A DNA stretch of 64,000 bases from an uncultured Tateyamaria sp. (GCF_947503465.1 NZ_CANNDN010000001.1:1364001-1428000); one strand, 5' to 3'; shown: positions 36,661 to 46,766, numbered from the stretch's first letter. A program made the numbers and translations. Notes: generated by a model not told the origin, from the sequence alone.

Positions 36661-37715
36661 TTGTCTGCAAAAACCTCAAGCAGCATTTCTTCGCAGATCA
36701 GAGCATCGTCCGCGTCCAGATCGTCGAACCCGGGCGCGGCGATGGGCTGGGGATCCTCCATGTCGGGTTTGCGTATTTCCGCGTGGGCCTCAAAGAAAAC
36801 CGACATCACCCGATCCACGGCAGAGCGCCCAACGGTCCGCAGGTTCGCAGTGTAGGACCCGGACACGAACGGCACGCCGCATACCAGTTCGTAGGACGGA
36901 AAGTAATCGACATTGGGATGGCTCAACGCGAGCTCTTCTGCTGCGGCCCGCAACACGGACTTGGAGTACGTCGTGGCCGCAAGCACATGTGTGTCGGTCG
37001 CGGTTGCGGTCAGCGGAACAGGGGACACCGTCAGCAAGAGGCTGATGTCCGGTGCGATGTCGCGCATCAGTTCGAAGGCGATGTTCATGTCCTCGACCAC
37101 CTCGTTGAAGCGGAAGTTGACGAAGGAATGGCGGGCCGGGTCATAGGTGCCCGCAACGACACCCGGCGCCGTGGGAAACGCCAAACCGGTCCTGGTATCT
37201 TGCCATGCTTCGGTCAAACCCAGAGTGAAGATGAACATGTCCGCCGTCTCGAAGATGGAGCGCACGCGGTCGAGGTGATCGCGCCGGTGCGCCTTCAGCG
37301 CGTCAACGCTGGCGTATCCGTGGGGTTCGATGCCCGGTCGCAGGCCGTCAAAAAAGGCGCCGTCCTGACCCCAGATCGCTTCTTTGTGCACGTCGCCCGT
37401 GACGGCGTCGGTCAGCAATTGCCGCAATTGCCGGGCCGTGTAGATGTTTCCGTATCGGGCCGAAAACAGGTCATACCCGTATCTCTTGGCGACGTCCGGT
37501 GGCATGCCGTAGGGGGCAGGTTCGACGTCTACGAGGGTCAAATCGGATTTCTTGATATAGGCGCCGATATTCTGGGCAAAGCAACTTCCGGCCGTCGCGA
37601 TCTGATCCCCCGTCTTCAACTGGCGTTTCGGGCGAAACATCTGATTGGAAAGAAAGTCTTGGCTGTCGCGACAGATTTTCCAGAAGGCCGATTTCTGCTG
37701 GGACGAATAGGGCAT
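36657..37715 (-). CDS. GSCFA-domain protein
   Basis: Protein of 352 aa. The motif GSCFA is at residues 43-47 and is followed by FSARYGNIYTARQL and FTLGLTEAW, all standard for the GSCFA family, a branch of SGNH-like hydrolases. Members often sit in polysaccharide or capsule loci, but activity is unproven. ATG 37715 has an AAGGCAGG ribosome-binding site. It is the first gene of the pair with the SGNH-like gene. Confidence 0.85.
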   Translation of the reverse strand: MPYSSQQKSAFWKICRDSQDFLSNQMFRPKRQLKTGDQIATAGSCFAQNIGAYIKKSDLTLVDVEPAPYGMPPDVAKRYGYDLFSARYGNIYTARQLRQLLTDAVTGDVHKEAIWGQDGAFFDGLRPGIEPHGYASVDALKAHRRDHLDRVRSIFETADMFIFTLGLTEAWQDTRTGLAFPTAPGVVAGTYDPARHSFVNFRFNEVVEDMNIAFELMRDIAPDISLLLTVSPVPLTATATDTHVLAATTYSKSVLRAAAEELALSHPNVDYFPSYELVCGVPFVSGSYTANLRTVGRSAVDRVMSVFFEAHAEIRKPDMEDPQPIAAPGFDDLDADDALICEEMLLEVFADK

Positions 37716-38062
37716 TGACCTGCCTTCCGGGCACAAGGGTTTTCCCAGAGTGCGGATTAGTCCGGCGCTTCGTCAAGTCCGAATGTCCGTGGGTCTGGCA
37801 CTTGCGGCACGGGCACGGACAGGGGCGTGACATGGCCCCTGGCCGTAGGGGTCACGCCATGCGGTTCAGCCTGATGCAAACACTCTGCCACGCCCGAAGT
37901 ACTGCCGCGACGCATCCCCGATCTGACCAAAGCCGAAGGCGCAAGGGCGGCCTTGGTGTGCGGGCAGCGCCGCGAGCCGGCACCGGATCATCTGGTCGCG
38001 TCGGTGCCCAAGCGGACAAAGGCGTCCTCCTTGACCCGCCAATGGGCCCGTACCGTATGCGC
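37716..38062. other. Intergenic region without a recognisable gene
   Basis: These 347 bp separate two minus-strand genes. I see no conserved frame and no clear hairpin terminator. The promoter of the GSCFA gene is expected next to 37716. Confidence 0.4.
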
Positions 38063-38899
38063 TTAGCCAACCATGCCAAGCAACGGCAGAAGTGGCAGCA
38101 GGAACAAGATCGCTTCGAAGCCAAAGCCGCCGTCATCCCCGTCTTCTTCTGCGCCGTCCGCTTGCATGTCGTCCAGCGGCGGGCCCTCGTCCGTGACCGG
38201 CAACGTCGGGAATGGCGGCACGGGGGACCCATCACCGTCGTCCCCGACCTCTGGCGGCGAGAACGCCAGCGTTTGCACCAGTTCGTCGGCCAGGATGGCC
38301 CCAAAGTCATCCTCGTAATGCAGCCCATCGCGAAACATGTCCGATGCAGCGACATCTGCATCTTGGGCAACGGTGTCGGGGTCCAGCGTTTGTACCGTCG
38401 GATCCGCGTCCGCGACCTCCCGTTGTTCGGCAATGACGGTGTCCCAGCCAACGCGGTCCGGGGCGTCTGGCGCGTTCTCTGACAATTCGAGAATGGTCAC
38501 GTTTGCAGTATTCATGCCCACGTCGATGTCGCCCATTGCGGTCGAAACATCGTCCCGGAACCCGTCAATCAATTCGTCCAGCGTTTCGCCATATCGGTCG
38601 GCGCCGCCTGCGAAAAACGTGTCCGCCTCGCCCTGGACCCAGATCATGCCGCCAAAGACCCGATCATCGTCAGCAAGCAGCGCGTTGATCGTTTCGACGG
38701 TCAGGTCCTCTCTCAATTCATCTGGATTGCTCCAATCCAGTTGGTTTTCCCGTTCCCGGGTCAACGGTGCGCCCGCATCGAAAACGCGAATAAGTTCGTA
38801 ATTGCCCAAACCATATTCATCGTCGAATGCCTGTTCGATTTCGCTGGACAGGAAGCCAACATTACTTTGGCCTGCCAAAACAAATACCGGTGTTGTCAT
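38063..38899 (-). CDS. Sialate O-acetylesterase-like SGNH protein with a C-terminal hydrophobic tail
   Basis: Protein of 278 aa. The catalytic block VFVLAGQSNVGF puts the nucleophile at Ser12, with IWVQGEADTFF and DGLHYEDDFG supplying the other SGNH blocks of the SASA family. After residue 215 comes a Pro/Asp/Glu-rich linker (GDDGDGSP, DGAEEDGDDGG) and a last 20-residue hydrophobic stretch ending LLPLLPLLGMVG. There is no N-terminal signal. The acidic linker plus tail could anchor the protein or act as a sorting signal. ATG 38899 is 10 bases after GGAGGTG. Confidence 0.75.
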   Translation of the reverse strand: MTTPVFVLAGQSNVGFLSSEIEQAFDDEYGLGNYELIRVFDAGAPLTRERENQLDWSNPDELREDLTVETINALLADDDRVFGGMIWVQGEADTFFAGGADRYGETLDELIDGFRDDVSTAMGDIDVGMNTANVTILELSENAPDAPDRVGWDTVIAEQREVADADPTVQTLDPDTVAQDADVAASDMFRDGLHYEDDFGAILADELVQTLAFSPPEVGDDGDGSPVPPFPTLPVTDEGPPLDDMQADGAEEDGDDGGFGFEAILFLLPLLPLLGMVG

Positions 38900-39130
38900 A
38901 GCGCGATGCACCTCCGTTTGAGCAAAGAGGTACGCGCACTTGGTTAAATCCGGGCTAACACTGTCAGCCCAGGTTTCGGTGATGGAAGTATGATTTTACA
39001 AATTGAAATTTCACATCAAGTCAATAAAGGTGAATTTTTTCCTAATTTCACAACCCGGGGACATTCCTGTTGGGTGTGGATTGCGTAAAAAGGGGTCGCC
39101 GCGCCGCCACCCCTGCGCAGGTGCCAACGC
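38900..39130. other. AT-rich intergenic region
   Basis: No gene is visible. The part around 38985-39060 is markedly AT-rich and suits a promoter for the esterase-like gene on the minus strand; I could not assign boxes confidently. Confidence 0.35.
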
Positions 39131-39158
39131 AAAAGGGGCCGCCCGAGGCAGCCCCTTT
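39131..39158 (-). terminator. Rho-independent terminator of groESL
   Basis: On the minus strand AAAGGGGC (39158-39151) pairs with GCCCCTTT (39139-39132) over an 11-base loop, followed by TTGCG. It lies about 70 bp after the groEL stop. Confidence 0.75.
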
Positions 39159-39227
39159 CATCCATCCGGTCAAGCGGTTGCTTGCCCTTTCGTGGTCGCA
39201 CAAGTCGGCTGAACGCCGCCTTGTTGC

Positions 39228-40904
<1,677 letters not shown>

Positions 40905-40922
40905 TCAGAGAAGCGGGGCCGC

Positions 40923-41210
40923 TTACTCGATGATCCCCATGATGTCGCTTTCTTTCATCATCAGCAGCTCTTCGCCGTCGATGTTGACTTCGGTGCCGGA
41001 CCACTTGCCGAACAGCACCTTGTCGCCGGCTTTGACACCCATTTCGATCAGCTCGCCGCTGTCCTTGCGGGCGCCGGGGCCTGCGGCCACGATTTCGCCT
41101 TCGCTGGGCTTTTCCTTGGCGCTATCGGGGATGATCAGCCCGCCAGCGGTTTTCTCTTCGCTTTCCGTGCGGCGTACCAGCACGCGGTCATGAAGCGGTT
41201 TCAATGCCAT
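40923..41210 (-). CDS. groES: Co-chaperonin GroES (10 kDa)
   Basis: Lid of the GroEL cage, 95 aa. [19 protein letters not shown] opens the protein, the mobile loop is [14 protein letters not shown], and [17 protein letters not shown] closes it. I start at the ATG before ALKPLHDR; the longer frame upstream runs into the operator region and is not coding. Regulated with groEL through CIRCE. Confidence 0.97.
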   Translation of the reverse strand: MALKPLHDRVLVRRTESEEKTAGGLIIPDSAKEKPSEGEIVAAGPGARKDSGELIEMGVKAGDKVLFGKWSGTEVNIDGEELLMMKESDIMGIIE

Positions 41211-41266
41211 CTTTGCAGCTCCTTGAGGCTCAAAGTTACTCTCCCTTGACCCCGGATTCGGGGCCG

Positions 41267-41293
41267 TTAGCACTCATTACGTGCGAGTGATAA
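41267..41293 (-). promoter_or_regulatory. CIRCE operator (HrcA binding site) of groESL
   Basis: TTAGCACTC (41267-41275), a 9-base spacer, then GAGTGATAA (41285-41293). This differs from the consensus TTAGCACTC-N9-GAGTGCTAA by one base. It sits just after the predicted -10 box and before groES, so HrcA should block transcription at normal temperature. Confidence 0.95.
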
Positions 41294-41300
41294 CGTGGCG

Positions 41301-41329
41301 TAGGTAAGGAAGCGCCCGCGCCGAGTCAA
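41301..41329 (-). promoter_or_regulatory. Predicted housekeeping-type promoter of groESL
   Basis: On the minus strand TTGACT (41329-41324) and TACCTA (41306-41301) are separated by exactly 17 bases. The CIRCE operator begins 7 bases downstream, over the expected start site. Confidence 0.7.
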
Positions 41330-41426
41330 GCACCGCCAACACCAAAAAATGCACGGCTTTGTCCGCACCTGTCTTGGCAAGCTTTGCCCCTGCCCCTAGC
41401 CTGCCGAAAACAAGAGCGAGGCGACA

Positions 41427-42422
41427 ATGCACACATTTGTTCGATCCTGTCTGGCCGCCTGCGCCTTTGTGCTGCCGGGCCTTGCCATGGCAGCCTGCAC
41501 CGGCGCCGATCTGAGAGAAACGCTCACCCCGCAGGACAAGGCAGAGATCGCGTCACAGGTCGCGTCGATGCCCTATCCCGAAGGCAACCATTGGCAGGCA
41601 ACGCGGGGCGATCAGACCATTGCCCTGATCGGCACCATGCATCTGCACGATGCGCGGATGGGGGCCATCGTCGATCGCCTGAGACCGACCATCGCTGGCG
41701 CGGACCTGCTGTTGGTCGAGATCACGTCGGACGAGGAAGCGGCCATGCTGAACGCCATCGCAACCGATCCTTCAATTGCCTTTCTGACGGACGGGCCCAG
41801 CCTGATTGATCTGGTGGCCCCGGACGTGTGGACCGAGCTGGCAGCTGCCGTGCAGAAGCGCGGTGTGCCACCTTTCATGGCTGCGAAGTATCAACCGTGG
41901 TTTTTGTCACTGACCCTGGCCCTTGCGCCCTGTGCCGCGGCGGACGTGCAGGCAGGCAAACCCGGTCTCGACAAGCAGATCATCGGTGCGGCGGACGCCG
42001 CGGATGTCCCTGTTGCGGGCCTCGAGACCTTTCGCGAGGTGTTTGACCTGATGGCGTCTGACCCGCTGGAAGAGCAACTGCGCTTTCTGCCGCTGACCAT
42101 ACAGATGGAGCGGACGGTGAATGATGCGACCGCCACGACTATCGCAAGCTATTTCGAAGAACGACATGGTGAGTTGTTGGCCTTTTCGCAGGTATTCACG
42201 CGCGGACAGATCGATATTGCCGCAGATGAGTTTGACGCCCTGTTTGACGAGATGATGGGTATGCTGCTTGATCAGCGGAACCTGATGTGGATGGACCGGA
42301 TCGATCAACGCACAGAGCGCAACATCGTCATCGCTGTGGGGGCCGCGCATTTGTCGGGCGAAACCGGGCTGCTGAACCAACTGGCCCTGCGCGGGTACAC
42401 TGTGGAACGCCGCCCCTTTTAG
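41427..42422 (+). CDS. TraB/GumN family exported protein
   Basis: Protein of 331 aa with a signal peptide (cleavage near AMA-AC at residue 23; the Cys could be lipidated, though the lipobox is not classical). The TraB/GumN pattern is ALIGTMHLHDARM, LLLVEITSDEE, DKQIIGAADAADVPVAGLET and AVGAAHLSGETGL. Members are predicted metal-dependent hydrolases or proteases of the Tiki fold; no substrate is known for this one. It stands alone downstream of the divergent groES promoter. Confidence 0.85.
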   Translation: MHTFVRSCLAACAFVLPGLAMAACTGADLRETLTPQDKAEIASQVASMPYPEGNHWQATRGDQTIALIGTMHLHDARMGAIVDRLRPTIAGADLLLVEITSDEEAAMLNAIATDPSIAFLTDGPSLIDLVAPDVWTELAAAVQKRGVPPFMAAKYQPWFLSLTLALAPCAAADVQAGKPGLDKQIIGAADAADVPVAGLETFREVFDLMASDPLEEQLRFLPLTIQMERTVNDATATTIASYFEERHGELLAFSQVFTRGQIDIAADEFDALFDEMMGMLLDQRNLMWMDRIDQRTERNIVIAVGAAHLSGETGLLNQLALRGYTVERRPF

Positions 42423-42578
42423 GTCCTGGACGTCTCGGTCGGTGCAAGACAGAGCGTAACCCTTTGGCCCATGCGGTCGGGTGACGGTCGACCGTCCAAT
42501 TCTGCACATGTCCCCGGCGCCACAGGTCATCCCCAGCCGTCCGCACCGCTGCGCGCAAAAGTCCGGACGGAGGTGACT

Positions 42579-42917
42579 ATGACCCACCTGACCAAACCCG
42601 TTTCTCAGGCTGTCCTGATCGTACGCGGTTTCGCCCTTGCGGGCGTTGATGTGGGCCAGTCGCTGGGTACAGCCGAGGCCGATATGCGCGCCGCGCTTTG
42701 CCGCACGCCAAGGCGCCTTAGGCCCCAAGCACCCGCCCGGACTGCGCCACCGCCTCGGCCCCCTTGGGCGTCAGACCGTAGACACCTTTTTCCACCTTCT
42801 CGAACCAACCGTAATGATCATCGCGCATCATTGTCGTGGCGCGGGCCACACCGGTTTCGCGCGCGACATCCGCGCCCTTGCTCGCGCCAACCTCGAACAG
42901 ATACATCGCAAGTTTGA
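42579..42917 (+). CDS. Possible small protein overlapping the DUF2161 gene
   Basis: The ATG is preceded by a very strong GGAGGTGACT ribosome-binding site. The first 46 codons (MTHLTKPVSQAVLIVRGF and onward) look natural, but the remaining 65 codons run antisense to the 3' end of the DUF2161 gene and become Pro/Arg-rich, as shadow frames do. Either a short true gene has lost its stop, or the start is spurious. Confidence 0.3.
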   Translation: MTHLTKPVSQAVLIVRGFALAGVDVGQSLGTAEADMRAALCRTPRRLRPQAPARTAPPPRPPWASDRRHLFPPSRTNRNDHRASLSWRGPHRFRARHPRPCSRQPRTDTSQV

Positions 42918-43392
42918 CAGCATCCTGCCTGTACGCCGTGACCAGCCCGACACGGGTCTGACCACCGTCATTCGGATCCCCTTGCCGCGCCGCAAATTCG
43001 CGCAGCAATTGCCCCTGTCGCCTGGTGTTCTTGCGGGGCGCATAGGGTCCGGGGTCGCAATGCACCTGCACCAGATCATCGGACAGTCGCACCGTCATCA
43101 GCCCCAGCCCAAGACGGCGACACAGCCTGGTCATGTCCCTGGCCGCTTTCTGAAACCGTTTGCCCTTGCCGCGTTCAACGGCCATGTAAACATCATCACT
43201 GACCGCAAGCCGGGCGACGCATTGATGCACCAAGGCGAGGGAGAACCCGGTTTTCAACTCGACAATGACGGGAGGTTCACCGCCCCGCACCGCCACCACA
43301 TCTGCCGCGCCAACTTCGGATTTCACCACGTACCCCTGCCCTTCGAGGAAGGTTTTGACAGCAGGATAAAGATCGGTTTCGCGGGTGGTCAC
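42718..43392 (-). CDS. DUF2161 protein, putative PD-(D/E)XK nuclease with C-terminal winged helix
   Basis: Protein of 224 aa. The N-terminal half carries a restriction-endonuclease-like core with Asp31 in GAADVVAV and Glu45-x-Lys47 in VIVELKTG. The C-terminal segment (VARETGVARATTMMRDDHYGWF, then GVYGLTPKG) looks like a DNA-binding winged helix. The family is annotated as a putative phosphodiesterase, so DNA repair or defence is possible. The GTG start at 43392 gives the family N-terminus TTRETDLYP. Confidence 0.8.
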   Translation of the reverse strand: MTTRETDLYPAVKTFLEGQGYVVKSEVGAADVVAVRGGEPPVIVELKTGFSLALVHQCVARLAVSDDVYMAVERGKGKRFQKAARDMTRLCRRLGLGLMTVRLSDDLVQVHCDPGPYAPRKNTRRQGQLLREFAARQGDPNDGGQTRVGLVTAYRQDAVKLAMYLFEVGASKGADVARETGVARATTMMRDDHYGWFEKVEKGVYGLTPKGAEAVAQSGRVLGA

Positions 43393-43453
43393 GTCGGCGG
43401 TCCAGGCATTTGGCCTGTGCGAAGAAACCCCCGCACGGACCAGTTGGCAAGTC

Positions 43454-43621
43454 CTATCGCCCGCCGGTGCGGCCCGGGAACCGTGGCGGGCGGCCACCGC
43501 GCACTTGCATGCGCAGGGTCTGGCCAGGCCTGCGGTTCAGGTCAGGACGTGCAGGTGGACGGGCCTTGGATGGCGTGCGGATGGTGCCCGGCTTGCGGGC
43601 TGGGGGTTTCGATCTGGGCAT
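43454..43621 (-). CDS. Possible small Pro/Arg-rich basic protein (55 aa)
   Basis: An ATG with AAGGGG upstream opens a 55-codon frame of unusual composition (MPRSKPPARKPG, then RPDLNRRPGQTLRMQ). It is 61 bp upstream of and co-directional with the DUF2161 gene. Two five-codon mini-ORFs lie in its leader. The composition could also arise from GC-rich non-coding DNA, so this is tentative. Confidence 0.35.
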   Translation of the reverse strand: MPRSKPPARKPGTIRTPSKARPPARPDLNRRPGQTLRMQVRGGRPPRFPGRTGGR

Positions 43622-43688
43622 GAGGTGCCCCTTCTGTCTGAAATGGATGGGACTGCGCGACGCGCAGCACGATCCCCGCGGATGCGGG

Positions 43689-43795
43689 TCAGGCAGGCTT
43701 GTCCATTGAAAAACACTCCTCTGAAAACAGGGCGCGCGGGGCGCGCGGAACACTTTGGCGGTCAGACCAGGCTGTTCATTTTCAGAGCACTCCTC
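43689..43795 (-). other. Duplicated leader module with two five-codon mini-ORFs
   Basis: On the minus strand GAGGAG (43795-43790) precedes ATG at 43779 and codes MNSLV-stop (43762-43779). A second GAGGAG (43721-43716) precedes ATG at 43706 and codes MDKPA-stop (43689-43706). Spacings are 10 and 9 bases and both frames are 18 nt. A GC-rich hairpin (GCGCGC...GCGCGC around 43732-43746) lies between them. The arrangement suggests a regulatory leader for the small basic ORF or the DUF2161 gene. Confidence 0.35.
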
Positions 43796-43926
43796 GGGAT
43801 GTGTAAGCGCCCAGTTTACCGCAATACGCACGGCGCGACAATTGCACTCTGTCCGTCCCCCGTGACACGGCAGGCAAGGTTGCTATAAGGGCGCGAAATT
43901 GACGCTTTCGGTAAGGACGCACCGCC

Positions 43927-44847
43927 ATGACCACCCTTGTTTTCGGCCACAAATCACCAGACACGGATTCAACCGGATCAGCCATCATCTGGGCCTGGTA
44001 CCTGAACGAGATCAAGGGCGTGGCCGCCGAACCCGTTCTGCTGGGCGAGCCCAACACCGAAGCGGCATTTGTTCTGAAGAAGTGGGACCTGCCCAAGCCG
44101 CGCATCATTGATGGCGTGGATGCGGATCAACCCGTGGTTATCGTGGACACGAACAACCCGGCCGAGTTGCCCGATGCGATCAATGATGCCGACATCACGG
44201 CCATCATCGACCATCACAAGCTGGTGGGCGGGCTGGAGACCAAGGGCCCGATCGACATCCGTATCGAGCCGCTGGCCTGCACGGCCACCATCATGTGGAA
44301 GATGATCGGCAAGGACATGGCCCAGATGCCCACGGGCATCAAAGGCGCAATGCTGTCCTGCATCCTGTCCGATACGCTCGAATTCCGCTCGCCCACCACG
44401 ACACAGGAAGACACCGCCATTGCCCATGACCTGGCAAAGGATCTGGGGGTGGACCTGTCGGCCTATGCATTCGAGATGTTCGAGGCGAAGTCTGACGTGT
44501 CTGCGTTTTCGGACGCTGAATTGCTGCGCATGGACAGCAAGGAATACGAAGTGGACGGCACGCAGTTCCGCGTATCCGTGTTGGAAACCACCGCACCCAA
44601 GCTGGTGCTGGACCGCAAGGACAGCCTGATGGCGTCCATGGTGGATGTCGCCAAGGAAGACGGCGCGGACGAAGTGCTGCTGTTTGTGGTCGACATCCTG
44701 AACGAAGAGGCCACCATGCTGATCCCGAACGACCGGGTTAAGGGCGTGGCAGAGAAGAGCTTTGACGCCACCGTGTCCGGCGACACGGTCGTGCTGCCCG
44801 GCGTCATGAGCCGCAAGAAGCAGATTATTCCGCACCTCAAAGTTTGA
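43927..44847 (+). CDS. ppaC: Manganese-dependent inorganic pyrophosphatase (family II)
   Basis: DHH-family phosphatase of 306 aa that hydrolyses pyrophosphate. The N-terminal metal motif is VFGHKSPDTDSTGSAI, the DHH motif is at residues 96-98 in IIDHHKLVGG, and the C-terminal substrate domain ends with VLPGVMSRKKQIIPHL (the SRKKQ signature). The length is typical. A terminator follows. Confidence 0.95.
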   Translation: MTTLVFGHKSPDTDSTGSAIIWAWYLNEIKGVAAEPVLLGEPNTEAAFVLKKWDLPKPRIIDGVDADQPVVIVDTNNPAELPDAINDADITAIIDHHKLVGGLETKGPIDIRIEPLACTATIMWKMIGKDMAQMPTGIKGAMLSCILSDTLEFRSPTTTQEDTAIAHDLAKDLGVDLSAYAFEMFEAKSDVSAFSDAELLRMDSKEYEVDGTQFRVSVLETTAPKLVLDRKDSLMASMVDVAKEDGADEVLLFVVDILNEEATMLIPNDRVKGVAEKSFDATVSGDTVVLPGVMSRKKQIIPHLKV

Positions 44848-44892
44848 GCGCGCGGGGCGGAGGGCACCTGCGCCTTACGATTTAAGATGCGA

Positions 44893-44923
44893 AGGCGGGC
44901 AATTGGCCCGCCTTACCTTTTTG
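44893..44923 (+). terminator. Rho-independent terminator of ppaC
   Basis: AAGGCGGG (44893-44900) pairs with CCCGCCTT (44908-44915) over a 7-base loop and is followed by ACCTTTTTG. Confidence 0.82.
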
Positions 44924-44952
44924 TGCAAGCCTCCCGTCAAAGGGAGGACATC

Positions 44953-45831
44953 ATGCGCACCATCAAGACAGAGAAAGATGGCCGGATCGGTCGCATCATC
45001 CTGAACCGTCCGGAGGTGATGAATGCCATCGACGACGATCTGCCCCGCGAATTGCAGGCCGCCGTCGAAGCATTTGATGCGGACCGCGATGTGCATGTGA
45101 TGATCCTGTCGGGTGCAGGGCGCGCGTTCTGCGCAGGCTATGATCTGGCGCATTACGCCCAGGACCCCGACAACAGGATCACGCAGGACATGCCCTGGGA
45201 CCCCATGCAGGATTATCAGTTCATGTGGGCCAACACACAGTGCTTCATGTCACTGTTTCGCGCGATGAAACCCGTGGTCGCAAAAGTGCACGGGTTGGCG
45301 TTGGCCGGGGGGTCCGACATCGCGTTGTGTTGCGATATGGTGGTGATGGAGGATACGGCGCAGATCGGCTACATGCCGGCCCGCGTCTGGGGCTGCCCGA
45401 CAACAGCGATGTGGGTATACCGGCTGGGACCCGAGCGCGCCAAGCGGATGCTGTTGACCGGGGACAAGATCAGCGGCACCGAAGCGGAACACATGGGGCT
45501 GGTGTTGAAATCCGTGCCCGAGGACCGGCTTGACGCAGAGGTCGACGCCCTGGCGGCGCGAATGGCGTCGGTACCGATCAACCAGCTTGCCATGAACAAG
45601 ATGGTCATCAACCAGACCCTTGAGGCGACACTTACCCAGACCCAGCGCCTGGCCACCGTGTTTGACGGGATCACGCGGCACTCGCCCGAAGGGCTGAACT
45701 TCAAAGCCCGGTCCGAGGCCGTCGGGTGGAAACAGGCCGTCAAAGAGCGGGACGAAGGCCTGTATGACTGGACGCGGGATCATCCGTTGAATGATCCGGC
45801 GCGCCGCGTGGACAAGGGTCCGGCACGCTAG
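44953..45831 (+). CDS. Enoyl-CoA hydratase/isomerase family protein
   Basis: Crotonase-fold enzyme of 292 aa. The first oxyanion-hole stretch is GRAFCAGYDLAHY and the second is VHGLALAGGSDIALCCDM. The second catalytic acid position reads RVWGCPTT rather than the E-x-x-x-G of classical hydratases, so hydratase activity is not guaranteed and another crotonase reaction is possible. The ATG follows GGGAGGACATC. Possibly co-transcribed with the HAD gene 62 bp downstream. Confidence 0.85.
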   Translation: MRTIKTEKDGRIGRIILNRPEVMNAIDDDLPRELQAAVEAFDADRDVHVMILSGAGRAFCAGYDLAHYAQDPDNRITQDMPWDPMQDYQFMWANTQCFMSLFRAMKPVVAKVHGLALAGGSDIALCCDMVVMEDTAQIGYMPARVWGCPTTAMWVYRLGPERAKRMLLTGDKISGTEAEHMGLVLKSVPEDRLDAEVDALAARMASVPINQLAMNKMVINQTLEATLTQTQRLATVFDGITRHSPEGLNFKARSEAVGWKQAVKERDEGLYDWTRDHPLNDPARRVDKGPAR

Positions 45832-45893
45832 CCCCTTTCGCCCCCGCCCTGTCTGTGGCAGACCCCGGGCATTCCCTTGCTGCCGGAGACGTC

Positions 45894-46766
45894 ATGGCCC
45901 AGATCATCACTTCCCTGTCCGACATTTCGGACCGCTACGATGCGTTGTTTGTCGATCTGTGGGGCTGCGTGCACAATGGCGTGCATGCGCTGCCCGACGC
46001 GGTGGCCGCGTTGCGGACCTACCGTGCCAAGGGTGGCAAGGTTGTGCTGGTCACCAACTCTCCGCGTCCGCGGGCCGGTGTCACGAAACAACTGGTGCAT
46101 TTTGGCGTTCCGGACAATGCGTGGGACACCATTGCCACCTCTGGCGACAGTGCGCGTGCCGCGATGTTTCGGGGCATGGTGGGAACCAAGGTGCATTTCA
46201 TCGGCCAACCCGGGGAGGAGAAATTCTTTGACCCGATTGGCGTGATCAAGGACCCGGTCAAGATCGAGATCGTTCCGCTGCAGGAGGCCGAAGGGATCGT
46301 GTGCACCGGCCCGCGGGATCCGCTGGCCGATCCCGATGTGATGCGCCCCGAATTTCTGATGGCCAAACAGCTGGGGCTGAAGTTGCTTTGCGCAAATCCC
46401 GACATTGTTGTCGACCGAGGGGAGGTGCGCGAATGGTGTGCTGGCGCGCTGGCCAAGCTGTATACCGAGATGGGAGGCGAGAGCCTGTATTTCGGCAAGC
46501 CGCATCCGCCGATCTATGACCTGGCGCGCAGGCGGTTGGCAGAGCTGGGTGTGGACGTGCCGGGCAGCGGCATTCTGGCCATCGGTGACGGGGTTCTGAC
46601 GGACATTGCAGGGGCCATGGGTGAGGACATTGATTCTCTGTTCATCTCGGGTGGGCTGGCCGCGGCGGAAACCAAAACGTCGCATCAACCGGACGAAGAT
46701 GCGCTAAGAACCTATCTGGAAAAGGAAAAATCGGCCCCGACCTTTGCAATAGGGCATCTGCGCTGA
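45894..46766 (+). CDS. HAD-superfamily (NagD-like) hydrolase, TIGR01459 family
   Basis: Phosphatase of 290 aa of the HAD class IIA. The first motif is FVDLWGCVHNGVHALP, with VVLVTNSPRPRAG as motif II, KPHPPIY as the Lys motif and AIGDGVLTDIAGA as the acidic motif. This branch is predicted to act on small phosphorylated metabolites. I chose the ATG at 45894 for its CGGAGACGTC site; the frame extends 13 codons upstream without support. Confidence 0.86.
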   Translation: MAQIITSLSDISDRYDALFVDLWGCVHNGVHALPDAVAALRTYRAKGGKVVLVTNSPRPRAGVTKQLVHFGVPDNAWDTIATSGDSARAAMFRGMVGTKVHFIGQPGEEKFFDPIGVIKDPVKIEIVPLQEAEGIVCTGPRDPLADPDVMRPEFLMAKQLGLKLLCANPDIVVDRGEVREWCAGALAKLYTEMGGESLYFGKPHPPIYDLARRRLAELGVDVPGSGILAIGDGVLTDIAGAMGEDIDSLFISGGLAAAETKTSHQPDEDALRTYLEKEKSAPTFAIGHLR

